Translations under genes and position numbers: made by a program
The notes under the pieces: model-generated
What the model was told of the DNA's origin: nothing
The model's input: only the letters and a program-made list of their open reading frames with translations
Databases searched by the model: none
Shown here: piece after piece, positions 16,241 through 24,378 of the stretch
Layout: each line of letters begins with the position of its first letter
Numbering within the stretch: position 1 is the stretch's first letter
From: Deltaproteobacteria bacterium
GTDB lineage: Bacteria > Desulfobacterota > Anaeroferrophillalia > Anaeroferrophillales > Tharpellaceae
DNA: 40,285 nucleotides
NCBI GenBank assembly: GCA_016938065.1
Contig: JAFGVI010000120.1
Span: 1 to 40,285, forward strand
Direction of reading: 5' to 3'

Positions 16241-17392
16241 TCAATGGCCGCTCATACCGGCTTCGGTCACCAGCTCACTGTCCCTGAAGGTCGTGGCCGG
16301 GGCCGGCTCGTCATAACTGCGGCCGGGTTCATAAGCCATCATCTTCTGCGCTTTGTCACCGACCGTCCGGAAAAGCGACATCACCGGAATATCACTGGGA
16401 CAGGCGGTATCACACATCCCGCAGCCGATGCAGGAGATCACCATATGGTTCAGACGGGTCAGATGAAACATGACCGTGTTTGCCGGCATGCGGATCGCCC
16501 CCTTATCTTTGGCCCAGCCGAGATACTGATCCGGCGTATGTTCGAAGGTCGGGGAACGAAAAACACATTCTCGACAGTAACAGATCGGACAGTTGATCAT
16601 GCAGTTATGACAACGCAAACAGGTGGAGAGCAGCTCCTGAATGCCCTTAATCGAGTTGACCCTGCTTCTGAAATCGCCGAGAACCTGATCACGGGCCTTG
16701 ATCCGTTCGCCCTTGATGGTGGCGACGAGCTCCTGGCGCCGTGGGTTTTTCTGCTCATTGAAGGTGAGCACCGACCGGGAACTCAAGGCTTCGGCCATAA
16801 CGTCAGAGGCTTCGATATAGAGCTGTTTTTCGGTATCGACTCCCCAGATGCCAACTACGATATCAACTACAGAGGTATCCAAGGCCGGGTATTCACAAAT
16901 TTCGCAGGCAGCCCGAAAGGAAGCCTCAGCATCAGCGCGGCAGGCTCCGGCCTGCGCCTGTTTGCGTAGATCCAGCGCCGGATTCCTGCCCGCTTTGACC
17001 AGTCCGGAAAAAACCTTGGGCTCATAAGTACCGAGACAGTCAACCGCGATAATCACCAGGGACTCGCGGGTGATCTGTTTAAATTTGGCCAGCTCGACCA
17101 GAGCCCGGGCTTCACAGGGCCGCACCACCACTCCGATCTTCTCGCCGGGATCACGAAAGGTCAGATTCGAGATTATCCGCGCTGCCTGCACCGGCATCAC
17201 CGGGGCGCCGATATCAGTATCCGCCAGCAGAGCCGGGTTCTTTATCAGAGCATGAACATAGTTATCACCGCCGGTAGTCCGCTTCGGCACCAGCAGGCTG
17301 CCCACCAAATCACTTGCAAGCAGCCGGGTCAAAAAGGCTTCAACCTCGCTATTAAAATTGTCAGCTGACAGATCAACAACTGTCGTTTTCAT
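16241..17392 (-). CDS. FdhB/FrhB-like 4Fe-4S flavoprotein-type electron entry subunit
   Basis: The 383-residue protein has an N-terminal part resembling the beta subunit of F420-dependent hydrogenases and formate dehydrogenases (VVVRPCEARALVELAKF, VIIAVDCLGTY). The C-terminal half is Cys-rich, with CLRCHNCMINCPICYCREC (about residues 255-275) and CIGCGMCDTACP (about 320). FdhB/FrhB proteins bind FAD and move electrons between a deazaflavin or nicotinamide and Fe-S clusters. No FdhA or hydrogenase large subunit is encoded here, so the electron donor or acceptor is unknown (F420, NAD(P)H or a protein). Its place directly after mvhD resembles the FdhB-MvhD contact of formate-dependent Hdr complexes. 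Confidence 0.8.
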   Translation of the reverse strand: MKTTVVDLSADNFNSEVEAFLTRLLASDLVGSLLVPKRTTGGDNYVHALIKNPALLADTDIGAPVMPVQAARIISNLTFRDPGEKIGVVVRPCEARALVELAKFKQITRESLVIIAVDCLGTYEPKVFSGLVKAGRNPALDLRKQAQAGACRADAEASFRAACEICEYPALDTSVVDIVVGIWGVDTEKQLYIEASDVMAEALSSRSVLTFNEQKNPRRQELVATIKGERIKARDQVLGDFRSRVNSIKGIQELLSTCLRCHNCMINCPICYCRECVFRSPTFEHTPDQYLGWAKDKGAIRMPANTVMFHLTRLNHMVISCIGCGMCDTACPSDIPVMSLFRTVGDKAQKMMAYEPGRSYDEPAPATTFRDSELVTEAGMSGH

Positions 17393-17466
17393 CGTTAAAA
17401 TTCTCCCAAAAAGTTTCCGGATAGATCAATTTTTCATCTGAGTACAGCCAGAGCGGCAATCAGTCT

Positions 17467-17895
17467 TTACAGATCCCACTCATCGGCCAGAGGGTTTTGC
17501 CCGCGACTCTGCAGGGCACCGTCGTACTCACGGACAGTCTGAGCAAAAAGGCGGCCTTCACTGGCACTGATCCAGCGCAGCCAGACCCGTTCCTGATCCA
17601 GCCCCAGGGTCTCCATGACCGAGCGCAGCAGGGCGATGCGCCGCCGCGCCTTGAGATTCCCGGTCTGATAGTGACAGTCACCGGGATGACAACCGCCGAT
17701 CAAAACGCCATCAGCCCCGTCCAGCAGGGATTTAAGCACATAAACAACATCAATCGCTCCGGAACACATCAGGTGAATAATCCGGATGCCGGCCGGATAC
17801 TGCTGCCGGGTAGTACCGGCCAGATCAGCTCCGGTATAAGTACACCAATGGCATAAAAAACCGACAATTCTTGGTTCAAATTTTGAGTCAGACAT
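17467..17895 (-). CDS. mvhD: MvhD-type [2Fe-2S] electron adaptor of Hdr complexes
   Basis: The 142-residue protein matches the hydrogenase delta subunit family (MvhD, also FlxD). It shows VGFLCHWCTYTGADLAG at the N-terminus, IRIIHLMCSGAID in the middle, and GVLIGGCHPGDCHYQTGN. These Cys ligate a [2Fe-2S] cluster that hands electrons from a hydrogenase, formate dehydrogenase or NADH module to HdrA. It lies between the fused hdrA3 and the FdhB-like gene, which is where a wire between an input subunit and HdrA would be expected. An AGGAACG site precedes the ATG. Confidence 0.92.
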   Translation of the reverse strand: MSDSKFEPRIVGFLCHWCTYTGADLAGTTRQQYPAGIRIIHLMCSGAIDVVYVLKSLLDGADGVLIGGCHPGDCHYQTGNLKARRRIALLRSVMETLGLDQERVWLRWISASEGRLFAQTVREYDGALQSRGQNPLADEWDL

Positions 17896-17943
17896 CGTTC
17901 CTGTTTCCTGTCAAAAAAGTAATTAACTTTTAAAGAATATAAT

Positions 17944-20900
17944 CTATCGCATCAACTGAGTGCTGACAGCCATCATCTGGCCTTTATCAAAACCGAGCTG
18001 CTGGGTGGCGCCGTTAGGACAGACCGCAGCACAGCTGCCGCAACCGTGACAGAGATCATAATGAACCTCAGCAATCATCGAACTTAAATTAATCTCCCGC
18101 GCGCCGTAAGGACAGGCCTCGACACAAAGACCGCAACCGCTGCAGAGCCGGCTGCTGACGATAACGGCACTCTTGGCCGCCACGATCTTATTTTTCCCGA
18201 GTACCGTTGCCGCCCGCGAAGCCGCCGCCCGGGAGCGAATCAGGGTCTCTTTAAAATGCAGCGGCGCTGAAGCCAGTCCACAGTGATAGCGACCTTCGCC
18301 GACAAAATCAACCAGAGCGGCCTTGCTGTTGGCTTCAGCAAAGAAACCGTACTCATCCAGGGGCAGAGAAAAAATCTCAGCCAGCCCTTTAACATCCACA
18401 GGCTCGACCCCGGTACTTAAAACCAGCAGATCAGGATTTAAGGTTCGCTCTTTCTTAAGAATCTGATCATAATATTTAAGGCTTAAACCCGAACCCGCGT
18501 CAGAGGCTTCGGGTTTGCGTTCAACGTCATAGGGGGAAAAGATAATCCCCTGCGCCCGGGCCTGACGATAGTAATCTTCAAACAGGCCGTAGGCGCGCAG
18601 ATCACGGTAAAGCACCGTAATTCTGCAGGCGGGCGCAGCCGCTTTGAGGCGCAGCGAATTCTTCAGGGCTTGAGTACAGCAGACCCGGCTGCAATATTCA
18701 CGCTTGCCGGCTTCACGGGAGCCGACGCATTGAATCATCACGACTTCGCGACAGCTCTTTAAGGACTCCGGCGCCTGCGCCAGGCGCTCTTCAAGTTCAA
18801 CCTGGGTCAGAACCTTTGCATTCTGACCTTTGAGATATTCTTCGGTTGCCGCTTCCCGACCACCGGTGGCCAGGAGCAGAACCCCATGTTTAATCTGCTG
18901 CTCGACCTCATCCTGACGCACCAGCGTCAGGTAATTGCCGACCCGGCCCTGATGCTTGATGATCTCAGTCTGTAAAAGAACCTCGATATTACTCTCCGCC
19001 GCTACCGCCGCGAGCAACTTCTCCAGTAACCGGGCCGGCTGTGACCCCTCCAGGGTGTAATGCGCCTGCAGCAGACGCCCGCCCAGCCGCGCCTCTTTTT
19101 CCACCAGACTCACCTGATAACCCCGCGCCGCCAGGGAAAGGGCAGCGCTTAGTCCTGCCGCTCCGCCCCCGACAACCAGAGCCCGGGGCTCGACCGGGAC
19201 CGCCGCCACAGCTGGAGCCGGAAGATTGCGGAATATTTTTGTCAGGGCCGCCTGGAGCAGAGCCCGCGCCTTGCCCTGCACAACTTCGTCAGCGCCCTGA
19301 TGGGGAAAGAGGCACTGCTCGCGCAGATTGACCACCGTAAAAGCGTTGCGGTTAAATCCGATGCTATCGGCAAACTTGTCTAAGGAACGTTCCAGATCGC
19401 GAACCGAACAGGCCCCGATAACTATCCGGTTAAGTTCATGCTGGCCGATGAATTTACGCAGGCCGAGCAGGCCGTCGGGGGTACAACTGTCATCGACCAC
19501 CTCAACGCAGGCGACATAGGGCTCTTTTTCAAGTTCACGGCAAAGCCCCTCAAGATTCAGATCAGCACTCATAGTCCCGGCGCAGGAACAGAGAAAAACC
19601 CCGATACAAGGCTCTTCAATCCAGACTTCGCCCTCCTGCGGTTTCAAAGCAGCCGTTGAAACAGGGCTGGCAGAAAAACTCGTTACCAGCTCCGCCGCCG
19701 CCAGGGAAACAACCACGGCATCAGCCGCGGCGGCCGCTTCCATGACCGTCTCGGGAATATCCTTGGGCCCGCAGAAAGCCCCGGCGGCAAAGAGGCCGGG
19801 CACCGAGGTCAAGGTCGGAGCAAACTCTTCAGTCCGGCAGAACCCATATTCATCCAGTGCCAGACCGACCTCAGCAGCAAAATCGAGCTGGGGCGCGTCA
19901 AAACCCAGGGATAAGACCACCAGATCAACCGTATCCGTTGAAAAACCCGCGCCATCATCATAGATGAGATTGAGCTTACGGGTTTTCGGATCTTCCTTGA
20001 CCGTGGAGACCATCGAACGCCGATACTCTACCGCATATTCATTGCGGGCCTGATTGAAATACTTTTCGTAACCCTTGCCCATGCCGCGCAGATCCATGTA
20101 GTAGATCACGACCTCGGTTTGCGGAGCCCTTTCGCGGATGAACATCGCCTGTTTGGTCGCATACATGCAGCAGACCGCCGAACAGTAACCGCGGCCACAG
20201 GAAAGATCACGGGAACCGACACATTGAATAAAGGCAACCCTTTGCGGGGTATTACCGGCAGCCGGAGCCAGCGGCAGCCCCTGACTCGGGCCGGAAAAAC
20301 TGATCATGCGCTCAAGCTGACGGCTGCTTACCACATTTTTATAGCGGCCAAAGCCATATTCGCCTTTAAGACCGCCAGCCACCAAGGAAAAACCCGGGGT
20401 CAGAAGTACCGCGTCCGCGCTGAGTTCTTCGGTAAGAGCATCCCTGGCTTCGAGATCAATCGCCTGCGTCGGACAGGCGGTCACACAGGCACCGCACTTT
20501 GTACAGCTGGCAAAGTCAACCCGGTAGCCGGCCTTGACCATTTTGGGATAAAGTTTATAAACCGCCTTGCGCTCTTCCAGACCATCGCTGAACTCATAAG
20601 GAACCGTCACCGGGCAGACTTCGGCACACCTGCCGCAATCGATACATTTCGCCTGATCGACCCCTTGAGGCGCAACCGCAAGGGTCAGACTGAAATTTCC
20701 CGGACTCCCCTTTAAAGCCAGCGGCCGGCTGCCAACCCTGATCTCAAGGTTTTCATGCAGACGGCATTCGACAAAGGGACAATAGGCCGGCTGTTGCGGA
20801 GAGAGAAAACAGACACCGCAGGAGTTGGTCGGAAAGGTATTATCGAGCAACGGGAAAAAACCGCCGATGGCCACCTCTTTTTCGACCAGAGTCACACTCA

Positions 20901-21021
20901 GCCCTTGTTCAGCCAGCTGCAAAGCCGCGGTCATCCCGGCAAAGCCCCCGCCGATGACGGCGACCTTCTTCTTTTTATCCATTATATTATTTTCTTTATT
21001 TTCAGGGGACATAATATTCAA
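17944..21021 (-). CDS. hdrA: Fused double HdrA flavoprotein (HdrA3)
   Basis: At 1025 residues it is far longer than ordinary HdrA (about 650). The first half (19-450) has an FAD site VAVIGGGFAGMTAAL, Cys at 68, 71, 81 and 86 after TFPTNSC, and an inserted ferredoxin (CIDCGRCAEVCP, CTKCGACVTACP, 126-184). A Cys-containing HdrA N-terminal-type domain follows (470-600). A second FAD domain (ALVVGGGAAGLSAAL, 614-945) has no inserted ferredoxin or Cys motif. A C-terminal two-cluster ferredoxin closes the protein (CSGCGLCVEACP and CHGCGSCAAVCP, 960-1001). It is therefore an HdrA1-like and an HdrA2-like protein joined in the order of the neighbouring separate genes. The frame can begin at a TTG overlapping hdrB2 (21021) or at ATGs at 21012 or 20982; the last lies just before the FAD motif. 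Its likely role is flavin-based electron bifurcation. Confidence 0.93.
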   Translation of the reverse strand: MNIMSPENKENNIMDKKKKVAVIGGGFAGMTAALQLAEQGLSVTLVEKEVAIGGFFPLLDNTFPTNSCGVCFLSPQQPAYCPFVECRLHENLEIRVGSRPLALKGSPGNFSLTLAVAPQGVDQAKCIDCGRCAEVCPVTVPYEFSDGLEERKAVYKLYPKMVKAGYRVDFASCTKCGACVTACPTQAIDLEARDALTEELSADAVLLTPGFSLVAGGLKGEYGFGRYKNVVSSRQLERMISFSGPSQGLPLAPAAGNTPQRVAFIQCVGSRDLSCGRGYCSAVCCMYATKQAMFIRERAPQTEVVIYYMDLRGMGKGYEKYFNQARNEYAVEYRRSMVSTVKEDPKTRKLNLIYDDGAGFSTDTVDLVVLSLGFDAPQLDFAAEVGLALDEYGFCRTEEFAPTLTSVPGLFAAGAFCGPKDIPETVMEAAAAADAVVVSLAAAELVTSFSASPVSTAALKPQEGEVWIEEPCIGVFLCSCAGTMSADLNLEGLCRELEKEPYVACVEVVDDSCTPDGLLGLRKFIGQHELNRIVIGACSVRDLERSLDKFADSIGFNRNAFTVVNLREQCLFPHQGADEVVQGKARALLQAALTKIFRNLPAPAVAAVPVEPRALVVGGGAAGLSAALSLAARGYQVSLVEKEARLGGRLLQAHYTLEGSQPARLLEKLLAAVAAESNIEVLLQTEIIKHQGRVGNYLTLVRQDEVEQQIKHGVLLLATGGREAATEEYLKGQNAKVLTQVELEERLAQAPESLKSCREVVMIQCVGSREAGKREYCSRVCCTQALKNSLRLKAAAPACRITVLYRDLRAYGLFEDYYRQARAQGIIFSPYDVERKPEASDAGSGLSLKYYDQILKKERTLNPDLLVLSTGVEPVDVKGLAEIFSLPLDEYGFFAEANSKAALVDFVGEGRYHCGLASAPLHFKETLIRSRAAASRAATVLGKNKIVAAKSAVIVSSRLCSGCGLCVEACPYGAREINLSSMIAEVHYDLCHGCGSCAAVCPNGATQQLGFDKGQMMAVSTQLMR

Positions 21022-21845
21022 AAAAGTTTCGACGGATCGTTAAAATGTTTCTTCCACCAGCGTTGCCGGTCACCAATCTGCAAAGCTTCAGCCATCAGTT
21101 CGGTAAAATAGAGAATCGGCAGGCGCTGCTGGCGAATATCGACATTGGCCTGGCACAAGGCGCAGGAGGTAACCAGACAATCAGCCTCGGCCGCAACCGC
21201 GTAATCGACGATCTTATTAACCAGTTCCGTCGTCTTTTCCGCATCCGTCAGACCGAGATCGCCGCCGCAGCAGTCGACTTTACAGGACCAGTCGCTGACT
21301 TCGGCCCCGAGATCGGCCATCAGGCTATCGATGCGCAGCGGATTTTCAGCATTATCAACCCCGGTGATCGCCGCCGGCCGCACGATCGCGCAGCCGTAAT
21401 AACAGACGACATTCAGCCCCTGCAGCGGTTTTCTGACCAGGGCCTTGATCGCTGGGCGCAACTCGGGAAGAGCTAACAGGTCGACCAGAGAAAGCATTCT
21501 GATCTTTTCATCATATTTGAAGTCAAGTTGCTTTTCCAGACGCCGGCGCTCCTTAGGATCGTGACGCAAAACATAATCAGCCTGGGCCAGATTACCATAA
21601 CAGCCGGCACAGGGAATCACCATATCGGACCCTTTCTTATGAGCCTCACCCACATTGAAAGCTGATAGTCCCAGAGCCAGAGAGCTCGAAAGATTATGTG
21701 CTGATGCCGCTCCGCAGCAGCACCAATCCGGCAGTTCTTTAAGTTCGATACCCAGCGCGGCAATTACCGCCAGACTGGCTTCGATATACTCAATCGCGGT
21801 TGAATGCGAGGTGCAGCCGGGATAGTATGAAAAAGTTTTCCCCAT
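21018..21845 (-). CDS. hdrB: Heterodisulfide reductase-like subunit B (HdrB2)
   Basis: The 275-residue protein has two complete CCG domains. The first runs YYPGCTSHS, WCCCGAAS and CAGC; the second runs CYYGCAIVRP, VDCCGGDLG and CALCQAN. In methanogen HdrB such motifs hold the noncubane [4Fe-4S] clusters that split a disulfide. In bacteria the substrate is unknown, or the subunit acts as a relay. Both halves keep all expected Cys, so cluster binding is likely. It lies between hdrC2 (14 bases upstream) and hdrA3 (4-base overlap if the TTG start is used). Confidence 0.93.
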   Translation of the reverse strand: MGKTFSYYPGCTSHSTAIEYIEASLAVIAALGIELKELPDWCCCGAASAHNLSSSLALGLSAFNVGEAHKKGSDMVIPCAGCYGNLAQADYVLRHDPKERRRLEKQLDFKYDEKIRMLSLVDLLALPELRPAIKALVRKPLQGLNVVCYYGCAIVRPAAITGVDNAENPLRIDSLMADLGAEVSDWSCKVDCCGGDLGLTDAEKTTELVNKIVDYAVAAEADCLVTSCALCQANVDIRQQRLPILYFTELMAEALQIGDRQRWWKKHFNDPSKLF

Positions 21846-21859
21846 CGTTTAATGTTCCC

Positions 21860-22384
21860 TCATTTACCGGCTTCTTGGAAAATTTCCTTGATCTTGGCCA
21901 TATTTTTGCTTTTTTTCGGCATAATCGGAATCTTGCCTTTAAGGAAAAGCTTCAAGCCGACATCAAGATCAGAGGTAAAATTCTTACTTTTCCACTTATA
22001 GGTCATGAGCATGGTGGCCTCATGCACCCGACCGAAAGTTTTAATACTTTCGATAAAAGATGTATGCAGAGCCACGGTCACGGGATCGGCCGGGGTAATT
22101 CCTTCGTTCAGACATTGGGCCCGCAAAGCATCCATAACCGGAGCAATCCTGATCTCATTGGGACAGCGGCTGCCGCAGGTTTCGCAGGAGACGCACATCC
22201 AGATCGCCTTACTCTTAAGCAGCTCGTCCTTCATGCCGAGCTGCACCATACGCATGACCATGTTGGGCGGAAAATCGAACTCCTCGACCATCGGACAACC
22301 GGCACTGCATTTGCGACACTGATAGCAGAGAGCAATCGCCTGCCCGCTCTCGCTCGTGACTTTATCTAAAAGATTTTCACTCAT
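21860..22384 (-). CDS. hdrC: Heterodisulfide reductase-like subunit C (HdrC2)
   Basis: The 174-residue protein has two [4Fe-4S] motifs, CYQCRKCSAGCP (about residue 20) and CVSCETCGSRCP (about 65), typical of HdrC, which carries electrons from HdrA to HdrB. Its C-terminal tail of about 60 residues, rich in Lys, is longer than that of the other HdrC in this operon (138 residues). It starts 5 bases after the hdrA2 stop codon without a strong ribosome site, so it is probably translationally coupled. Confidence 0.93.
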   Translation of the reverse strand: MSENLLDKVTSESGQAIALCYQCRKCSAGCPMVEEFDFPPNMVMRMVQLGMKDELLKSKAIWMCVSCETCGSRCPNEIRIAPVMDALRAQCLNEGITPADPVTVALHTSFIESIKTFGRVHEATMLMTYKWKSKNFTSDLDVGLKLFLKGKIPIMPKKSKNMAKIKEIFQEAGK

Positions 22385-22389
22385 AGTTA

Positions 22390-24378
22390 TTATACCGCCT
22401 CGGCTTTGCCGGCAAAGTCACCGATCATCCGGATAAATTGACGGGAGGTAGAGTTGATCAGTTCACAGGCCTTGTTCGGACAAGCGGCAATACAGGCACC
22501 GCAACCCTGACAGACAGCCTGGTTGACATCGGAGATCCGCGTAAAATTATTCATCAGCCGAGCCCCGTAGGGACATATTTCAATACAGATACCGCAACCA
22601 CTGCAGACGTCACTCTTGACCTCGGCAATCAGGGGATCGGCAATCAGGGTTTCGTTGGAGAACATCAGCTGGATTTTACCGGCGGTGGCTAAAGCCTGCG
22701 AAACCGTGTCGGTAATATCTTTGGGCGACTGCCCGCAGCCGGCCAGATAAACCCCTTTGGTCGAACTCTCAACCGGATAGAGCTTGATATGGGTCTCGGA
22801 GAGAAAAGCGTCGCCGTCAATGGTCACATTCATCTTTTTGGCCAGTTCGCGGGTACCGGCTTTGGGCTCCATGGCCATGGCCAGCACTACAAGATCAGCC
22901 TCAATCTCCATCTGCCGGCTGCTTAAGGTGTCTGCAGTGAAAACCCTGAGATAATCACCTTCAGCAATCACCTTGGCCACCCGGCCGCGAATATAGACGA
23001 GATTCTCCTGCTCCATGCCCTGCTGTACAAACTCTTCAAAACCACGGCTGTCGGAACGAATATCCATATAGGAAATGTAAGCCGTCCCGTCCTTGACCTG
23101 CTGCCGATAGAGCCGCGCCTGTTTCGCCGTATACATACAGCAGGCCCGGGAACAGTAGGCTTTATGCCGTTCCGGATCACGCGAGCCAACACACTGAATA
23201 AAGACCACATGTTTCGGAACCCGGCCGTCCGAGGGGCGAACCACCTGACCGCCGGTGGGGCCGCTGGGGTCAAGCAGGCGTTCGAAGGCCAGAGCGTCGA
23301 TGACATCGGGCAGCTGCCCGGCCCCATACTCCGGCATCTTCAACGGACTGTAGAGATCATAACCGGTCGCCATGACGATGGCACCGACAAATTCGTCATT
23401 AAGGGTGCGAATGCTGTCGAGATCAATCGCCTGTTCCGGACAGATGTCGGCACAGGCCCGACAGCTTGTCGCATCGGCAACCTCAGCCGCACTGAAATAG
23501 AGACAATCTGACTGCATAAGCACCGGAATCCGCGCAGCTTCCGTTTGATTGTAGCGAAAGATCGCGCCCCGCCGGCTTAAACCACGATTGAATTCATCGG
23601 CGACACTGACCGGGCAGACCTCAAGACATTTACCACAGGCCGTACATTTGGCCGGATCGACAAAAGCCGGCTGTGTCCGGATCGTCACATTAAAATTGCC
23701 GACATAGCCCTCAAGCACATCAACTTCGGAGTTGAGATAGAGCTTGATCCTGGGATTGGCGTTAACTTCTTCAATCTTTTTCTGCAGAAGCTGCGGAACA
23801 TTCTGAAAAAAGGGAAAAGTCTGACTGATCTGGGCCATGTGGCCGCCAATCGCCGGCTCCTTTTCAATGATGGCAACCTCATAACCGGCATTGGCCAGAT
23901 CAAGCGCCGACATGATACCGGCAATACCGCCGCCGACGACACAGACCCGCTTGGTCAGATCGATGGTAATCGTCTCTAGAGGAAGGTTCTCTTTGACCTT
24001 GTCCAGGGTTCCCTCAATAATACTGACCGCCTTGGCGGTGGCCAGGGGTTTATTGTTCTGATGCACCCAGCTGCACTGTTCGCGGATATTGGCAATTTCG
24101 AGGAGATAGGAGTTCAAACCGACGGAGCCGGCCGCTTTACGGAAGGTGTTTTCGTGCATCCGGGGCGAACAGCAGGCCACAACTACCCCGTCCAGACCCT
24201 TTTCCGAAATCGTATCCTTAACCTTCTGCTGGCCCGGATCCGAGCACATATACATGTAGTTTTCGGCATGGACCACCCCGTCCAGTTTTTTCGCCTCAGC
24301 TACAGCCTTATCAACATCAACACTGCTGGCAATATTGGAGCCGCACCAGCAGATGAATACTCCGAGTTTCTTTTCCAT
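22390..24378 (-). CDS. hdrA: HdrA-like flavoprotein, full-length (HdrA2), lacking the conserved Cys motif
   Basis: The 662-residue protein has the full HdrA plan. An N-terminal domain (1-145: VFICWCGSNI, ACCSPRMHENTF, REQCSWVH) leads to an FAD domain opening VCVVGGGIAGIMSAL. There is an inserted ferredoxin (CTACGKCLEVCP and CRACADICP), QCVGSRDPE with YCSRACCMYTAKQ, and a C-terminal ferredoxin (CSGCGICIEICP, CQGCGACIAACP). After the FAD motif, HdrA normally has FPT-x-DC-xx-C. This protein reads TFPFFQNVPQLLQ with no Cys, in an otherwise intact frame. The short HdrA1 upstream keeps the Cys. The start codon overlaps the hdrA1 stop by one base (TAATG), so the two are made together and may form a heterodimer equivalent to fused HdrA3. 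Confidence 0.93.
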   Translation of the reverse strand: MEKKLGVFICWCGSNIASSVDVDKAVAEAKKLDGVVHAENYMYMCSDPGQQKVKDTISEKGLDGVVVACCSPRMHENTFRKAAGSVGLNSYLLEIANIREQCSWVHQNNKPLATAKAVSIIEGTLDKVKENLPLETITIDLTKRVCVVGGGIAGIMSALDLANAGYEVAIIEKEPAIGGHMAQISQTFPFFQNVPQLLQKKIEEVNANPRIKLYLNSEVDVLEGYVGNFNVTIRTQPAFVDPAKCTACGKCLEVCPVSVADEFNRGLSRRGAIFRYNQTEAARIPVLMQSDCLYFSAAEVADATSCRACADICPEQAIDLDSIRTLNDEFVGAIVMATGYDLYSPLKMPEYGAGQLPDVIDALAFERLLDPSGPTGGQVVRPSDGRVPKHVVFIQCVGSRDPERHKAYCSRACCMYTAKQARLYRQQVKDGTAYISYMDIRSDSRGFEEFVQQGMEQENLVYIRGRVAKVIAEGDYLRVFTADTLSSRQMEIEADLVVLAMAMEPKAGTRELAKKMNVTIDGDAFLSETHIKLYPVESSTKGVYLAGCGQSPKDITDTVSQALATAGKIQLMFSNETLIADPLIAEVKSDVCSGCGICIEICPYGARLMNNFTRISDVNQAVCQGCGACIAACPNKACELINSTSRQFIRMIGDFAGKAEAV

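Noticed and set aside
15332-16969. Long plus-strand open frame of 545 codons opposite the Fe-S genes
   Set aside because: It lies antisense to two genes with clear Fe-S motifs, and its translation is low-complexity His/Gly/Arg/Thr-rich with no recognisable domain. It is a shadow of biased codon use.
23120-23140. GTATAC sequence as an extra operator
   Set aside because: This and the copy near 24890 lie inside conserved HdrA coding sequence (the MYTAKQ region), so they follow from the protein, not regulation.
23740-23860. Possible frameshift explaining the lost Cys motif in HdrA2
   Set aside because: The frame continues without stops with FAD and ferredoxin motifs correctly placed before and after. 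The same loss is seen in the second half of HdrA3, so it is a real substitution.
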